DNA from: Eximiradius proteiniborus
GTDB lineage: Bacteria > Bacteroidota > Ignavibacteria > Kapaibacteriales > UBA2268
Assembly: GCA_937936035.1 (NCBI GenBank)
Contig: CALGXJ010000055.1
Span: 1-36,110, forward strand
Length of the DNA stretch: 36,110 nt
Direction: 5' to 3'
A program made the translations under genes and the position numbers. The notes beneath the pieces are model-generated. The model ran no database searches. It was not told the origin of the DNA and saw nothing but the letters and a program-made list of their open reading frames with translations. This document shows, in pieces, positions 9,401-17,822 of the stretch (the stretch's first letter is position 1; each line of letters opens with the position of its first letter).

Positions 9401-10425
9401 ATTATTCAATGTCAGTTGATTTTAATAATTTTGAAGCCTGCAGGTTCTACTCAGGAAATTTAGTAATCCGAAATCTTGGAAATGTAAATATTAATGTTCA
9501 ATCTATCACAATAAACAGAAATAATAAAGACTTGTTCGTGGATTTTGCAACAGATATATCTGCCTTGTTGCCATTTACAATATTGCCAGATTGCTCACTT
9601 GCAATACCAATTGTTTCTTATGCTGAAAGAAACCAAAATGGAAAAGTCGAATTCGAGATGCTTTTCAACGATACTCTTAGTCAAATACTTGAAGTAGAAA
9701 TGTCGCCGATAGTATATCAGATTGAACTTGTGGAAGCGAACAATTTGCGCGTAGTTCCGGGCGACACAGTTAAATTGCACATTCACGGTCGTTTCCCAAA
9801 GGGTATAGATGCTAAAATAGCACCAAATATTTCATTGTTTGTCAATCGCTTCCTGCTCGATTTGCTGAGCAATAATACTGAATTTGTTCTGAAAGGTGCC
9901 AATACTGATTTGCATTTAATATCGCAAATAAATAAATCCAATGATAGAATTAATCTTATATTGTCTGTTGATTCGCTGATTATTTCCGAACCTCTCGATT
10001 TTTATTTCACACTCGAATTTTTGGGATTACTTCATAAGGATGATTCAACTACAATAAAATTATCTCTTAATGCTGATAATTGCTTCGATCCACTGATTGA
10101 CTTAATTCCGTTGAAAATTATCAACGTATGTAATTTTCCCTTGCGTCCAATAAAATTAATTACTAATTTGCCATATTTAAGTGTAACTCCAAATCCAATT
10201 ATAGATGAATTGGTAGTGGAATTATATCTAGTTGATAATGATGAGGTTACGCTTTATTTAACTGATATGCAAGGGAAAATGATGATTTTAGATGAAAGCA
10301 GAAAATTTCATAAAGGTAAATATATTTTGAGATACAACACCTCAGACTTAACAAATGGTGTTTACAATTTGATACTTTTATCAAAACAAATGAAGGAAAA
10401 TATTATTTTTATTAAAACTAAATAG
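6427..10425 (+). CDS. Large T9SS-secreted protein: IgGFc-binding-like N-terminal domain, choice-of-anchor D/ASH-like repeats, C-terminal sorting domain
   Basis: 1332 aa; signal peptide; GRNFYVSFMQNE.. and FDSKDHLVEMLPPTYSWGKNFISTPF.. (IgGFc-binding style); repeated DFG..G....SALLKNSGN..I-type modules; C-terminus SVTPNPIIDELVVELYLVDNDEVTLYLTDMQGKMM...LTNGVYNLILLSKQMKENIIFIKTK typical of a type A T9SS CTD. Confidence 0.85.
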   Translation: MKYTFFLTIAVLLLFCGQNAYTNTYSSYSGRNFYVSFMQNEIHLNRDPLVLRIFLTSLYPANYQVIMPGETFTGSLRANEIKEIEVPATLEARNSEVPEKLAIQIKSDIPITVYCFSSKLTTSDSYSAIPVSRWGKKYIVASYPNDQYVAPERENLDSLTKFVPRSSQFLIIAAYDGTVINFTPKSNTRAGKLVNQNYQVILNQGDVYLVQSYPFPKGFGDLTGTIVTGNKPFGLLSGHVRTAIPQNAPYPFDSKDHLVEMLPPTYSWGKNFISTPFGVNSKGDLFRIVALEPETIVEMRKLDGSTSYLPINSTGGYYEVRNLNTPIVWNSNKPIQIVQYMQHTGEFGDSKEYDPSMVVIPPTEQFVNEILFLTPRNFRVEDQFKEHRVAVVFENSALATLALDGQKITDMWDVSVEAIPNTNYSWTSIRLKEGRHKLSSTSGKFSGVLYAYGFHDSYAMSLGNSLIDPTNPDTIPPTIKVSDICGVIQGFVTDLHNAADLGLDYAYVVPELTNNYSWTISEISDTAFFANFTASPIDLYRDGRFTIDFFDKASNRTRYSFNYIGTKIDNVESLSFPNTALNSKDCRSFEITNNSNKIIELQSIDIVGDGRISFNTGRTLPYQLSPKEKINLQVCFAPNGDSTSLSADLRLNFDCDYTKIVKLNGRVFAPQFELTGYDFGKIRLGNEALGFIKLVNTGNTNILIENISGFNGFTDFQLENIQYPISLLPGEERQYWVVFSPSQRYFYDFDITATNSFGLSATAQIKGEGIAPDINDVIVDFGRKRVGTKNSISALLKNSGNDATTISIQTLDGNLDDGNFELIYNLDGIPLGINQEKLLDFSFEPTKTINYNTVAKFQCDWELHPPINIEITGVGTLPEITSFDNRFDTTFVSHDLDSALLIFETSGNEDLTVFDVNIIGGDINSFEIENYPFSNQKIQPNEKVYFQTKFKPRRAGEHILFLEIVSDALPNYGIKRDTVTISGYALPIDTLNYSMSVDFNNFEACRFYSGNLVIRNLGNVNINVQSITINRNNKDLFVDFATDISALLPFTILPDCSLAIPIVSYAERNQNGKVEFEMLFNDTLSQILEVEMSPIVYQIELVEANNLRVVPGDTVKLHIHGRFPKGIDAKIAPNISLFVNRFLLDLLSNNTEFVLKGANTDLHLISQINKSNDRINLILSVDSLIISEPLDFYFTLEFLGLLHKDDSTTIKLSLNADNCFDPLIDLIPLKIINVCNFPLRPIKLITNLPYLSVTPNPIIDELVVELYLVDNDEVTLYLTDMQGKMMILDESRKFHKGKYILRYNTSDLTNGVYNLILLSKQMKENIIFIKTK

Positions 10426-10435
10426 TAGGTTAATT

Positions 10436-11293
10436 ATGAACAAAAGGTTCATTTTACTATGTCTCGGGATATTTGCGTTATCCTTTTTTAAGTCGAATGC
10501 TCAAATGGATTTAGCAGACCCTCTTATGCCTGTCGAGAAAAAGCCTAATCTCTACGTTGGTCCCGTTCTGGGATACAATAAGTCTATGCACACAGTTGAA
10601 TTGAAAACATTTGCTCAGGATCCGCTGTGCCCAACTTTTGTTGATGGTTCGAGCAACGGATTTTTTGGAGGACTTTCCTTTGAATATCTTTTGGGCGAGG
10701 CTGAGAATTCAAATTCTTCTATTATAGCTCGTTTATTATACAATAATTTGCCTGCATCGATGGAGCAAAACGATCTCGACCTTCCAACGCGTGTGATTTC
10801 TATAAGCGGCAGAGATACTGTAGAATCTATAGAATACACTTCTATTGTTCACAAAAACGAAGTGAAATATGATTTGGTAACTTTCGAAGTAATGTATAAA
10901 TTCAATCCTATTCAGGGAAATGGCTTAGGGCTTACAGTTGGTCCAACATTTGATTTCGCTCTTGTTAAAACTCAGAAACAGACAATGAACTTAATTCGTC
11001 CTTTAAATGCACAATTCAGTCGCGACCCAAACGCTGAAGCTAAAGGCTACAAATATACTAACAACGATAGAACAATAGTTATTCAAGATGGCGATATTCC
11101 TAATTCAAGTGCTTTTCGTTTAGGATTAAAGTTTGGTGTGCAATATGAAGTGCTTATGAAAGGTGGTATGTATATTGTTCCTGCTGTTTTCTATAATTTT
11201 GGGGTTACTAACTTAAATAGTGATTTCGATTGGCGAGTAAACGCTCTTCAAATCGGTGTTGATTTGAGATTTTCATTCGTCAGCCTATTCTAA
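10436..11293 (+). CDS. Outer-membrane beta-barrel protein
   Basis: 285 aa; signal peptide; barrel-like pattern ending VDLRFSFVSLF; 10 bp after the preceding CDS. Confidence 0.6.
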   Translation: MNKRFILLCLGIFALSFFKSNAQMDLADPLMPVEKKPNLYVGPVLGYNKSMHTVELKTFAQDPLCPTFVDGSSNGFFGGLSFEYLLGEAENSNSSIIARLLYNNLPASMEQNDLDLPTRVISISGRDTVESIEYTSIVHKNEVKYDLVTFEVMYKFNPIQGNGLGLTVGPTFDFALVKTQKQTMNLIRPLNAQFSRDPNAEAKGYKYTNNDRTIVIQDGDIPNSSAFRLGLKFGVQYEVLMKGGMYIVPAVFYNFGVTNLNSDFDWRVNALQIGVDLRFSFVSLF

Positions 11294-11315
11294 TTATATT
11301 TTTAAAATAAATAGT

Positions 11316-11350
11316 AAAAAAGTGCTGCCCCAGTGATGGCAGCATTTTTT
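11316..11350 (+). terminator. Rho-independent terminator
   Basis: AAAAAAGTGCTGCC / GGCAGCATTTTTT stem with 8-nt loop (11330-11337) and T-tract, directly downstream of the 11293 stop. Confidence 0.8.
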
Positions 11351-11408
11351 ATAATATAATTTTTTATGTTTCGTTTCTAATAAAATGTTTTATACAATAT
11401 ACCAGTAA

Positions 11409-12206
11409 ATGAAAAAGTTAGTAGTTTTTTTCCTGTTGTTATCTTCTTCATTATTATTTTCTCAATCAGATAAACAAATTTACAGCATTGGTGGCAACGT
11501 CATTGTAAAAGGTCGCGTTACCTGCGAGCTCACTGGCGAACCAGTCGAAACCGAACTTGAATTTCGCGCCTCTAATGGGAAAAAAATTCGAACGAAATCA
11601 AATTCCATTACAGGCAATTGGGAACAAGTTCTGCCATCAGACAATTACAAAGTTATCCTTCATAGCTGGAATGTTGCTCGTAAAACTTATGATCTGCAAG
11701 TGCAACCAAGCGAAAAGTATAAAGAAATTCAACAAAATTTCTCAGTTAAGCGATTGCTCCCAACGGATATTTATTTGCAGTCTCCTTTATTTAAAAACAA
11801 TAGTGCTGAATTGAATGCCGATTTCTCGCAAATCGCTGGTGAAATAAAAGAGGTGCTAAAATATAACCGTGCTGTGGAATTTACTTTTTATGTCAGTGCC
11901 TCAGATATGAATAGACCTTCCGAAATAAAAGTTAATGCTATCGATAATACTCCGGACAAAACAAAATCGTCTAAAAAACCTGTGAAAAAGCAACAGACTG
12001 CTCAAACCGAGACAGCCGAAATTCCTGACTATACTAAACTGCTAAACCAACGTTATTCTGTATTGAAGAGTTACGTCAGTGAGCATTTCTCAGATAACAA
12101 TCGTGTTAATGTTGCAATTGACATAGAAGGAAAATATTCTCTCCACCCGAATAATTTTTCGGTAGTTGTAACCAATAATTACGATAAATTCGAAACTAAT
12201 AGATAA
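11409..12206 (+). CDS. Secreted protein with carboxypeptidase-regulatory-like N-terminus and a degenerate OmpA-like C-terminal region
   Basis: 265 aa; signal peptide; VKGRVTCELTGEPVETELEF.. regulatory-like fold; SPLFKNNSAELNADFSQIAGEIKEVLKYNRAVEFTFYV ... LLNQRYSVLKSYVSEHF resembles OmpA topology. Confidence 0.5.
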   Translation: MKKLVVFFLLLSSSLLFSQSDKQIYSIGGNVIVKGRVTCELTGEPVETELEFRASNGKKIRTKSNSITGNWEQVLPSDNYKVILHSWNVARKTYDLQVQPSEKYKEIQQNFSVKRLLPTDIYLQSPLFKNNSAELNADFSQIAGEIKEVLKYNRAVEFTFYVSASDMNRPSEIKVNAIDNTPDKTKSSKKPVKKQQTAQTETAEIPDYTKLLNQRYSVLKSYVSEHFSDNNRVNVAIDIEGKYSLHPNNFSVVVTNNYDKFETNR

Positions 12207-12232
12207 GTCAACCTGTTTTTTCTGTTGTAAAT

Positions 12233-12264
12233 AAAATAGGATATAATTATATATACCCTATTTT
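12233..12264. terminator. Bidirectional AT-rich hairpin between convergent genes
   Basis: AAAATAGG(12233-12240)/CCTATTTT(12257-12264) with an AT-rich pairing centre, between stops at 12206 (+) and 12290 (-). Confidence 0.55.
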
Positions 12265-12289
12265 GTATATTTATGAAAATATTAAATTA

Positions 12290-12841
12290 TTATGCAGTTG
12301 CCTTGATTTTTTTCAATACTTGCTTTGCAAGTTTTGCAACATTTTCACGGGAACTTGTTGTGCATTCCTCGACAAATTCTTTTGCTTCTTTGTTTCCAAT
12401 AATAAATCTATAGTTTTCTTTCAGGAATTCGAGCAATTTCCCACGAGAAATATCGCGGCAGTCCTCTGTATCGAACTTAATATTTCTCAGTGCAAGAAAC
12501 ATCGGAACGATCTCGTCGGCAAAATGTGGCTTATGAAGTAATATTTGCCCAAGAGCTGCCAGAGCGTGATTAGATGGAATTAATTTCCCGCTCAGCAGAA
12601 AATCTTTTAACATCGGCAGTATCTTTGCAACATTTTCATCAGTCAATACAGTTGCTAAATTGCCAAGCAAATCAATACCTGTCCACTTTATAATGTTGTT
12701 CTTTTCTTTCGTGAGTTCAATTATATAATCAAAATCCTCCAAAAAAAAGGCTGGATTTTTTGCACTATCCCTTACAATCTGCTTTGCATAAGAGAACTTT
12801 ATTTTAGGGTTTTTCGATGTTATTTTCTCTCTATCAATCAT
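12290..12841 (-). CDS. HEAT-repeat-like hypothetical protein
   Basis: 183 aa all-alpha pattern with repeated helical pairs (WTGIDLLGNLATVLTDENVAKILPML.., NHALAALGQILLHKPHFADEIVPMFLAL); 8-bp gap to the upstream gene. Confidence 0.5.
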   Translation of the reverse strand: MIDREKITSKNPKIKFSYAKQIVRDSAKNPAFFLEDFDYIIELTKEKNNIIKWTGIDLLGNLATVLTDENVAKILPMLKDFLLSGKLIPSNHALAALGQILLHKPHFADEIVPMFLALRNIKFDTEDCRDISRGKLLEFLKENYRFIIGNKEAKEFVEECTTSSRENVAKLAKQVLKKIKATA

Positions 12842-12849
12842 AACTATAC

Positions 12850-13659
12850 CTACAACTTTTTCATTATTTGCTTGTACATATCTGGTAATCTATCGTTATT
12901 AATGTCATTTATCAAATTAAATGATTTATCGCGGGTTCGCTCCGGATAGATCTCAGCAGTTTTTATTTTAGCACTGTCAGATGGTGCTTCTGCAAGAGTG
13001 TCCCCATTATAATCATAAATAGACGAACGTCCATTGAAAAGCAGAGTTTCATCATTTCGTTTCTCTATACCAATACGATTGGCAACTGCCAGATACACCT
13101 TGTTCTCTATTGCTCTTGCTGGCATTACTTTGTTCCACAATGGAGTTACCAGGTTCGACGGACACGCAATTAAATCGGCTCCATCCAGACCAAGACACCT
13201 TGCTGCCTCTGGGAAACGCCAATCGTAACAAATCATTGTGCCAATTCGGATGTCCCTATCTGGAAACGAAACAACAAAAAAGCCAGTATCACCACGGTCG
13301 AATGCGTAAATTTCTTTATAAAATAAATGTGTTTTTCTATATACACAATTTAGCGTCTTGTCCGGAAAAAATAAACCTGCTGAATTGAATATCTTGTTGC
13401 CTTTGCTTTCAGCAAAACCGATTATTATTATTCTATTGTTGTTTTGCGCATCTTCTCGCAAAAAATCTAATTCTTCTGACTCAAAATCTATTGCATTTGC
13501 CGAAGCTTCATCACGGTTAAGAAAAAAATATCCGCTTAGGCTCAACTCAGGAAAAACTATTATGTCAGATTTTATTTCAGATAAACATTTTTTCACATAT
13601 TCAATGTTAAATTCTTTATTAAAAAATTCAGGTGCAAATTGAACAGCCGAAATTAACAT
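12850..13659 (-). CDS. Carbon-nitrogen hydrolase (nitrilase superfamily)
   Basis: 269 aa; E-K-C catalytic triad context: FPELSLSGY, YRKTHLF, MICYDWRFPEAAR. Confidence 0.9.
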   Translation of the reverse strand: MLISAVQFAPEFFNKEFNIEYVKKCLSEIKSDIIVFPELSLSGYFFLNRDEASANAIDFESEELDFLREDAQNNNRIIIIGFAESKGNKIFNSAGLFFPDKTLNCVYRKTHLFYKEIYAFDRGDTGFFVVSFPDRDIRIGTMICYDWRFPEAARCLGLDGADLIACPSNLVTPLWNKVMPARAIENKVYLAVANRIGIEKRNDETLLFNGRSSIYDYNGDTLAEAPSDSAKIKTAEIYPERTRDKSFNLINDINNDRLPDMYKQIMKKL

Positions 13660-13688
13660 GATTTTTTCCTGATATTTATAATTTTCAT

Positions 13689-13719
13689 CAAAATTAACAA
13701 GAAAATTTCAAAAATCCAA
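13689..13719 (-). promoter_or_regulatory. Candidate Bacteroidota-type promoter for the C-N hydrolase/HEAT operon
   Basis: Minus strand TTG(13719-13717)-N20-TAATTTTG(13696-13689), followed by AGGA and the ATG at 13659; matches TTG/TAnnTTTG spacing closely. Confidence 0.4.
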
Positions 13720-13926
13720 TATTATCAATAATTTTAGAATATTAGCGTGGGCTAAACACGTTCAGAAAAATGAATATTTGATTAAAATTTTATCATAAAT
13801 CAATTTTTTCTTTGGTGTTTTTTTGAGATTTTTGTTTATTGCATTGTGTTGAATGTGTAATTTTTTTCACACTTTGTTTTAAAGTTTCCTTTTATTAAGT
13901 GAAACGTAAAATTAACTAAAAAATTA

Positions 13927-13952
13927 CTCCCGGTTTGGAGCTCAAATCGGAG
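13927..13952 (+). promoter_or_regulatory. Hairpin sequestering the Shine-Dalgarno of the NlpC/P60 gene
   Basis: CTCC(13927-13930) pairs with GGAG(13949-13952); stem continues GGTTTG(13932-13937)/CAAATC(13943-13948) including one G-T pair; GGAG is 7 nt before the ATG at 13960. Confidence 0.4.
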
Positions 13953-13959
13953 TGTAAAA

Positions 13960-14814
13960 ATGTCTCAAAATTGGAGAGAAAGAATGTTTGGATATAGTAA
14001 GTTAAAGAAATTAATAATAATTCTGATTTTGCCCATATTATTGTTAGCTTCGTTTGAAGATGTCTCTGCTGCTAAAAAGAAAAAAACACATCGTCGTGCA
14101 AAAAGTACTAAATACAATCCTTCCGCAACTCGCGCACAAGCAATCGAAATAATAAAATCAAATTCTGCATCTGTTAGTGAATTAGCTGGTTTGGAATCCA
14201 AAGTGGGACAAAACAACGACTGGTTACTTAATAACGATGGCGAAGACCTATACGACCCTAATATCGTCGGCGACTACGGCGAAGACTTAGCTGAACTCGA
14301 AAAAGAAGACGATATTACAGTAAATATTGATGATTTTAAGACTCTTTGGATTCAATTTGTTACCGGAGAGTTCGACAAAACTTCATATGGCTTGAAAAAA
14401 ACTGACTTGATGGACAAAATAATGGAATGGCTTGGCACTCCTTATCGCTTTGGCGGAACTTCCGAAAGTGCTATCGATTGCTCCGGATGGACCCAAAGAA
14501 TTTTCCTTGAAGTTGCTAATATCGCTCTTCCGAGAACCGCTCGCGAACAAATTAACGTCGGACAAAAAGTTAGTCGCAAAAACCTTGAATTCGGTGATTT
14601 AGTATTTTTCCATACATATTCAAGAAAATTCGCATCACACGTAGGCATTTATTTAGGGGATAACTTATTCGCTCACGCAAGCTCGAGATTCGGTGTTACC
14701 GTTTCTTCGCTGGAAAGCCAGTTCTATAAAACCCGCTTTATCGGTGGTCGCCGTCTGTCAACTAACGATTTGCGTAAGCTTGCATTAAACAGTCCAAAGA
14801 GCAACCAGTTATAG
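13960..14814 (+). CDS. NlpC/P60 family peptidoglycan endopeptidase
   Basis: 284 aa; LGTPYRFGGTSESAIDCSGWTQRIF (Cys), FFHTYSRKFASHVGIYLGDN (His), FAHASSRFGV (His); signal peptide. Internal ATG at 13984 is an alternative start. Confidence 0.92.
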   Translation: MSQNWRERMFGYSKLKKLIIILILPILLLASFEDVSAAKKKKTHRRAKSTKYNPSATRAQAIEIIKSNSASVSELAGLESKVGQNNDWLLNNDGEDLYDPNIVGDYGEDLAELEKEDDITVNIDDFKTLWIQFVTGEFDKTSYGLKKTDLMDKIMEWLGTPYRFGGTSESAIDCSGWTQRIFLEVANIALPRTAREQINVGQKVSRKNLEFGDLVFFHTYSRKFASHVGIYLGDNLFAHASSRFGVTVSSLESQFYKTRFIGGRRLSTNDLRKLALNSPKSNQL

Positions 14815-14836
14815 GGCTTTACTATTTATTCCTATT

Positions 14837-14863
14837 AAAGGCGAATGTAAATTCGCCTTTTTT
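14837..14863. terminator. Bidirectional rho-independent terminator
   Basis: AAAGGCGAAT(14837-14846)/ATTCGCCTTT(14851-14860) perfect 10-bp stem, 4-nt loop, T-tract; between convergent stops at 14814 (+) and 14935 (-). Confidence 0.88.
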
Positions 14864-14934
14864 GTTGTGATGCAGATTATTGTTTAATCCCGCAGAAATA
14901 GAAATTTTGTTGAAGAAGAGAAATTTGATATTCT

Positions 14935-16617
14935 TTATTTTTCTCTTTTTAATCCAACAATTGTAATATCATCATAGTAGCTTGCTTTAAACGAATGTTC
15001 CTCTACTTCTGAGATAATTTTTTCTATAAGCAATTCGGCATTATATTTATGATATTCTTTTATTATTTTTTCTAATCTTGCTTCTGTGAATTCTTCGCCG
15101 TGTTTGTTCTGAGCTTCGCTTACTCCGTCGGTAAACATCACGATAGTGTCTTCTTCACTGAACTCTGTTTCGCCTACTTCATAATTGAAAACTTTATCCA
15201 AGCAACCAAGCAGCAAGCCACCTTTTCTTAATAATTCAATTTCTTTTGTCTTATTTCTATATAGCATAGGTGGATTGTGTCCGGCGTTTATATAAGTAAA
15301 CTTATTCGATTTAAGGTCAAGCTTTCCAACAAAAAACGTAATAAATTTATCAGGAGAAGTATTTGAATAGACCAAACTATTTAATTTTTCAACTAATTCA
15401 TTTAATTCAAGCTCAAGCGAAGCCAATATACGCAAGGCAGACTGAAAATTTGCCATAAGAAGCGCGGCTGGCAATCCTTTGCCGGAAACGTCAGCTATTG
15501 CAACCAATAATTGATAGTTATCTATCATAATGTAATCAAAGTAATCGCCACCCACTTGACGCGAAGGAATGCTACGACCATAAATAGAATAATTTGGAAT
15601 AGCAGGAGCTACTTTGGGCAAGAGGTTCTTTTGAATTTCGAGTGCATAAGCAAGTTCGCTCTCGATTGCTTTTTTGGCAAGTTCTTCCTGAAATAATCGT
15701 TCGTTTTCCATCGCTGTTATTGTTGTATTAGCAATGGCTGTAATAAACAGTTTCTTTGTTTCATCATACGGTGCAGAATTATATGTCGGACCTACAATCA
15801 GCAGCCCTTTGGTTTCACCTTGCACAATCATAGGCACAAGTAGCTCTGCCTTTGGAAACAATTCAGCTATGTTGTGCGGGAACTCAGCTTTTTCTATTAC
15901 ATTTACAAATTGATTTTCTCCACTAATTTCTATTCGAGTTCCATTTTCTGAATTGTTAAATCTATTTATTAGCACCTCATAATTGTTTTTGCTAATTTTC
16001 AGAAGCAAAGCGAACCGATTTATCATCAACTGTCCCATCAAGTGATACGAAAGCATTTTTACGATTTTATCACGTGAAAGCAAATGGCTGAAATCTCTTG
16101 AAATTTCAAATACAGTCGAAAGCATCTGGCTATGGCGTTCTGCTTTAAGCTTCGCTTTGCTCAAACTATGCACATATTTGGTTGTTTGAAGTGCGTTAGC
16201 AGTAATTTGCGATATTAGTTCGCCGTAATGTAACTCTTCGTCTGTCAGCTCAGTTTTTCCAAGCGGACTGGAAAGCAGAAAAACAGCAAGAAGCTCGCTT
16301 TTGTAATAAACCGGAAAAATATAGCTAAGTTGAAATTTCTTAAAAAAATTACTAAGTGTAGAAAATTTGAAATCGCTAAAATATACCTTTTCGGGCAATA
16401 GTTTTATTCCTTTATCTACAGCTAATTGTAGGCATTCCTCGTTTCTGATGTATACAGCAGAACGTGAAAATTTTAGCTTACCCATCATACTCAAAATCGA
16501 AGCATTAAGTATCTTTTGCTCATCGTTAAGCTCGTTGAGTTTTGTGCTTAAGTCGAGCAGTGATTGCAGATTTACAATTGATTTTCTTCTTTGCTCTAAT
16601 AAATTGGCAATATCCAT
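14935..16617 (-). CDS. GAF-domain PP2C/SpoIIE-type serine phosphatase (RsbU-like)
   Basis: 560 aa; ALEIQKNLLPKVAPAIPNYSIYGRSIPSRQVGGDYFDY, IADVSGKGLPAALLMANFQSALR, NAGHNPPML, IVMFTDGVSEAQN; GAF-like region upstream. Confidence 0.9.
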   Translation of the reverse strand: MDIANLLEQRRKSIVNLQSLLDLSTKLNELNDEQKILNASILSMMGKLKFSRSAVYIRNEECLQLAVDKGIKLLPEKVYFSDFKFSTLSNFFKKFQLSYIFPVYYKSELLAVFLLSSPLGKTELTDEELHYGELISQITANALQTTKYVHSLSKAKLKAERHSQMLSTVFEISRDFSHLLSRDKIVKMLSYHLMGQLMINRFALLLKISKNNYEVLINRFNNSENGTRIEISGENQFVNVIEKAEFPHNIAELFPKAELLVPMIVQGETKGLLIVGPTYNSAPYDETKKLFITAIANTTITAMENERLFQEELAKKAIESELAYALEIQKNLLPKVAPAIPNYSIYGRSIPSRQVGGDYFDYIMIDNYQLLVAIADVSGKGLPAALLMANFQSALRILASLELELNELVEKLNSLVYSNTSPDKFITFFVGKLDLKSNKFTYINAGHNPPMLYRNKTKEIELLRKGGLLLGCLDKVFNYEVGETEFSEEDTIVMFTDGVSEAQNKHGEEFTEARLEKIIKEYHKYNAELLIEKIISEVEEHSFKASYYDDITIVGLKREK

Positions 16618-17642
16618 CTAAGTCCATTTTGAACGTTTACACTATGTTTTATCGTTCCCGTGGAACGGTCGCAAATGTTTATTTTCTTGGAATTACCTTG
16701 TTCGTCAACTTCAAGAGCAATCAACTCGCTTCTGAAATTATTAAAGAAAAGCTCACGGTATGAATATTTACCTACGTTAGTAGCCGAGGAACGGTTTTTT
16801 ACGTTTATTCGCAATAAATTATTACCGTTTGTAACAAACAAATAATTTGAGTTTGTTATTACTGATGAAACAGGTAGAACGGTTTCAGCTTTGATGGAAG
16901 ATGTTCCTATTGGTATTTCGCCAAGTTTCTGCCTTGTTGAAACATCAATAATTGTTGCTATTGCTGCAGTAGGAGCAACGTCTGTAAGGTCTTTCCCAAG
17001 TCCGCGCGACACAACCACAACCTGTTTTCCGTCTGAACTAATGCCTACATAAACGGGGTGGTGGGCAACCGAAATTACAGACTCCTGCTTGTTTGTTCGA
17101 CTATCTATTACTGAAACAGTATTGTCCGAGTAGTTTGCCACATAAATCTGATTACCAGATGCTACTATTGAACGCGGTGAGGAACCTACTTTTATCTGCT
17201 TTGCCAAGACAAAATTTGTTAAATCTAACAAACCCACCTTGTCAGTATTCTCGAACGAAATGTATGCATCAGTTGCATTAGCAAATGCAATGTCGTTCGG
17301 AATGATCTGGCTTTGCGAAAAATCAACTGTAAATTTATAGTCAAGTGTATTAAAATCTAAAACATAAATTTTGAAGCTTCCCTTTGCAAATAAAAATATG
17401 TTATCCCGAAAATGCCGTGCAAGAGAAATTGTGTCATTTCTATTTATCTGAGGTAGCTTTGAAAGAATATTTTCTTCTAGCACATTCCCGTTCAGCAAAT
17501 CTACTTTTGCAATTGAAAGGGTATTCTCTGTGTTATAAATAAATAATGCTTTATTCGAATCAGTAAAATTATCAATTAGTTTTTCTTCGCTGTTGCAAGC
17601 TGCGAGTAGAAACGCAATAAATAGAATATATTTGAGTTTCAT
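16596..17642 (-). CDS. YncE-like beta-propeller lipoprotein
   Basis: 348 aa; lipobox-like LLAACNS; propeller motifs VGSSPRSIVASGNQIYVANYSDNTVSVIDSRTNK. Confidence 0.75.
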   Translation of the reverse strand: MKLKYILFIAFLLAACNSEEKLIDNFTDSNKALFIYNTENTLSIAKVDLLNGNVLEENILSKLPQINRNDTISLARHFRDNIFLFAKGSFKIYVLDFNTLDYKFTVDFSQSQIIPNDIAFANATDAYISFENTDKVGLLDLTNFVLAKQIKVGSSPRSIVASGNQIYVANYSDNTVSVIDSRTNKQESVISVAHHPVYVGISSDGKQVVVVSRGLGKDLTDVAPTAAIATIIDVSTRQKLGEIPIGTSSIKAETVLPVSSVITNSNYLFVTNGNNLLRINVKNRSSATNVGKYSYRELFFNNFRSELIALEVDEQGNSKKINICDRSTGTIKHSVNVQNGLRWILPIY

Positions 17643-17822
17643 TGCTTCCCTCTTTTTGTGATAATACGAAATTAATTTGATAAAAGTTTATACTATATAA
17701 TAAAACAAGCAACAATTTTTTGTTACAAATTAAATAATAACACATTTATATACTAAAATATTTTGTTTAATTATTTGTTTGATAAGTTGTATTATTGTAA
17801 TTATTATTTTTATTTTTTGCAA

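Noticed and set aside
12263-12541. 92-aa plus-strand ORF rich in Cys/Phe
   Set aside because: Antisense to the HEAT-like gene, and composition reflects its Lys/Glu-rich codons.
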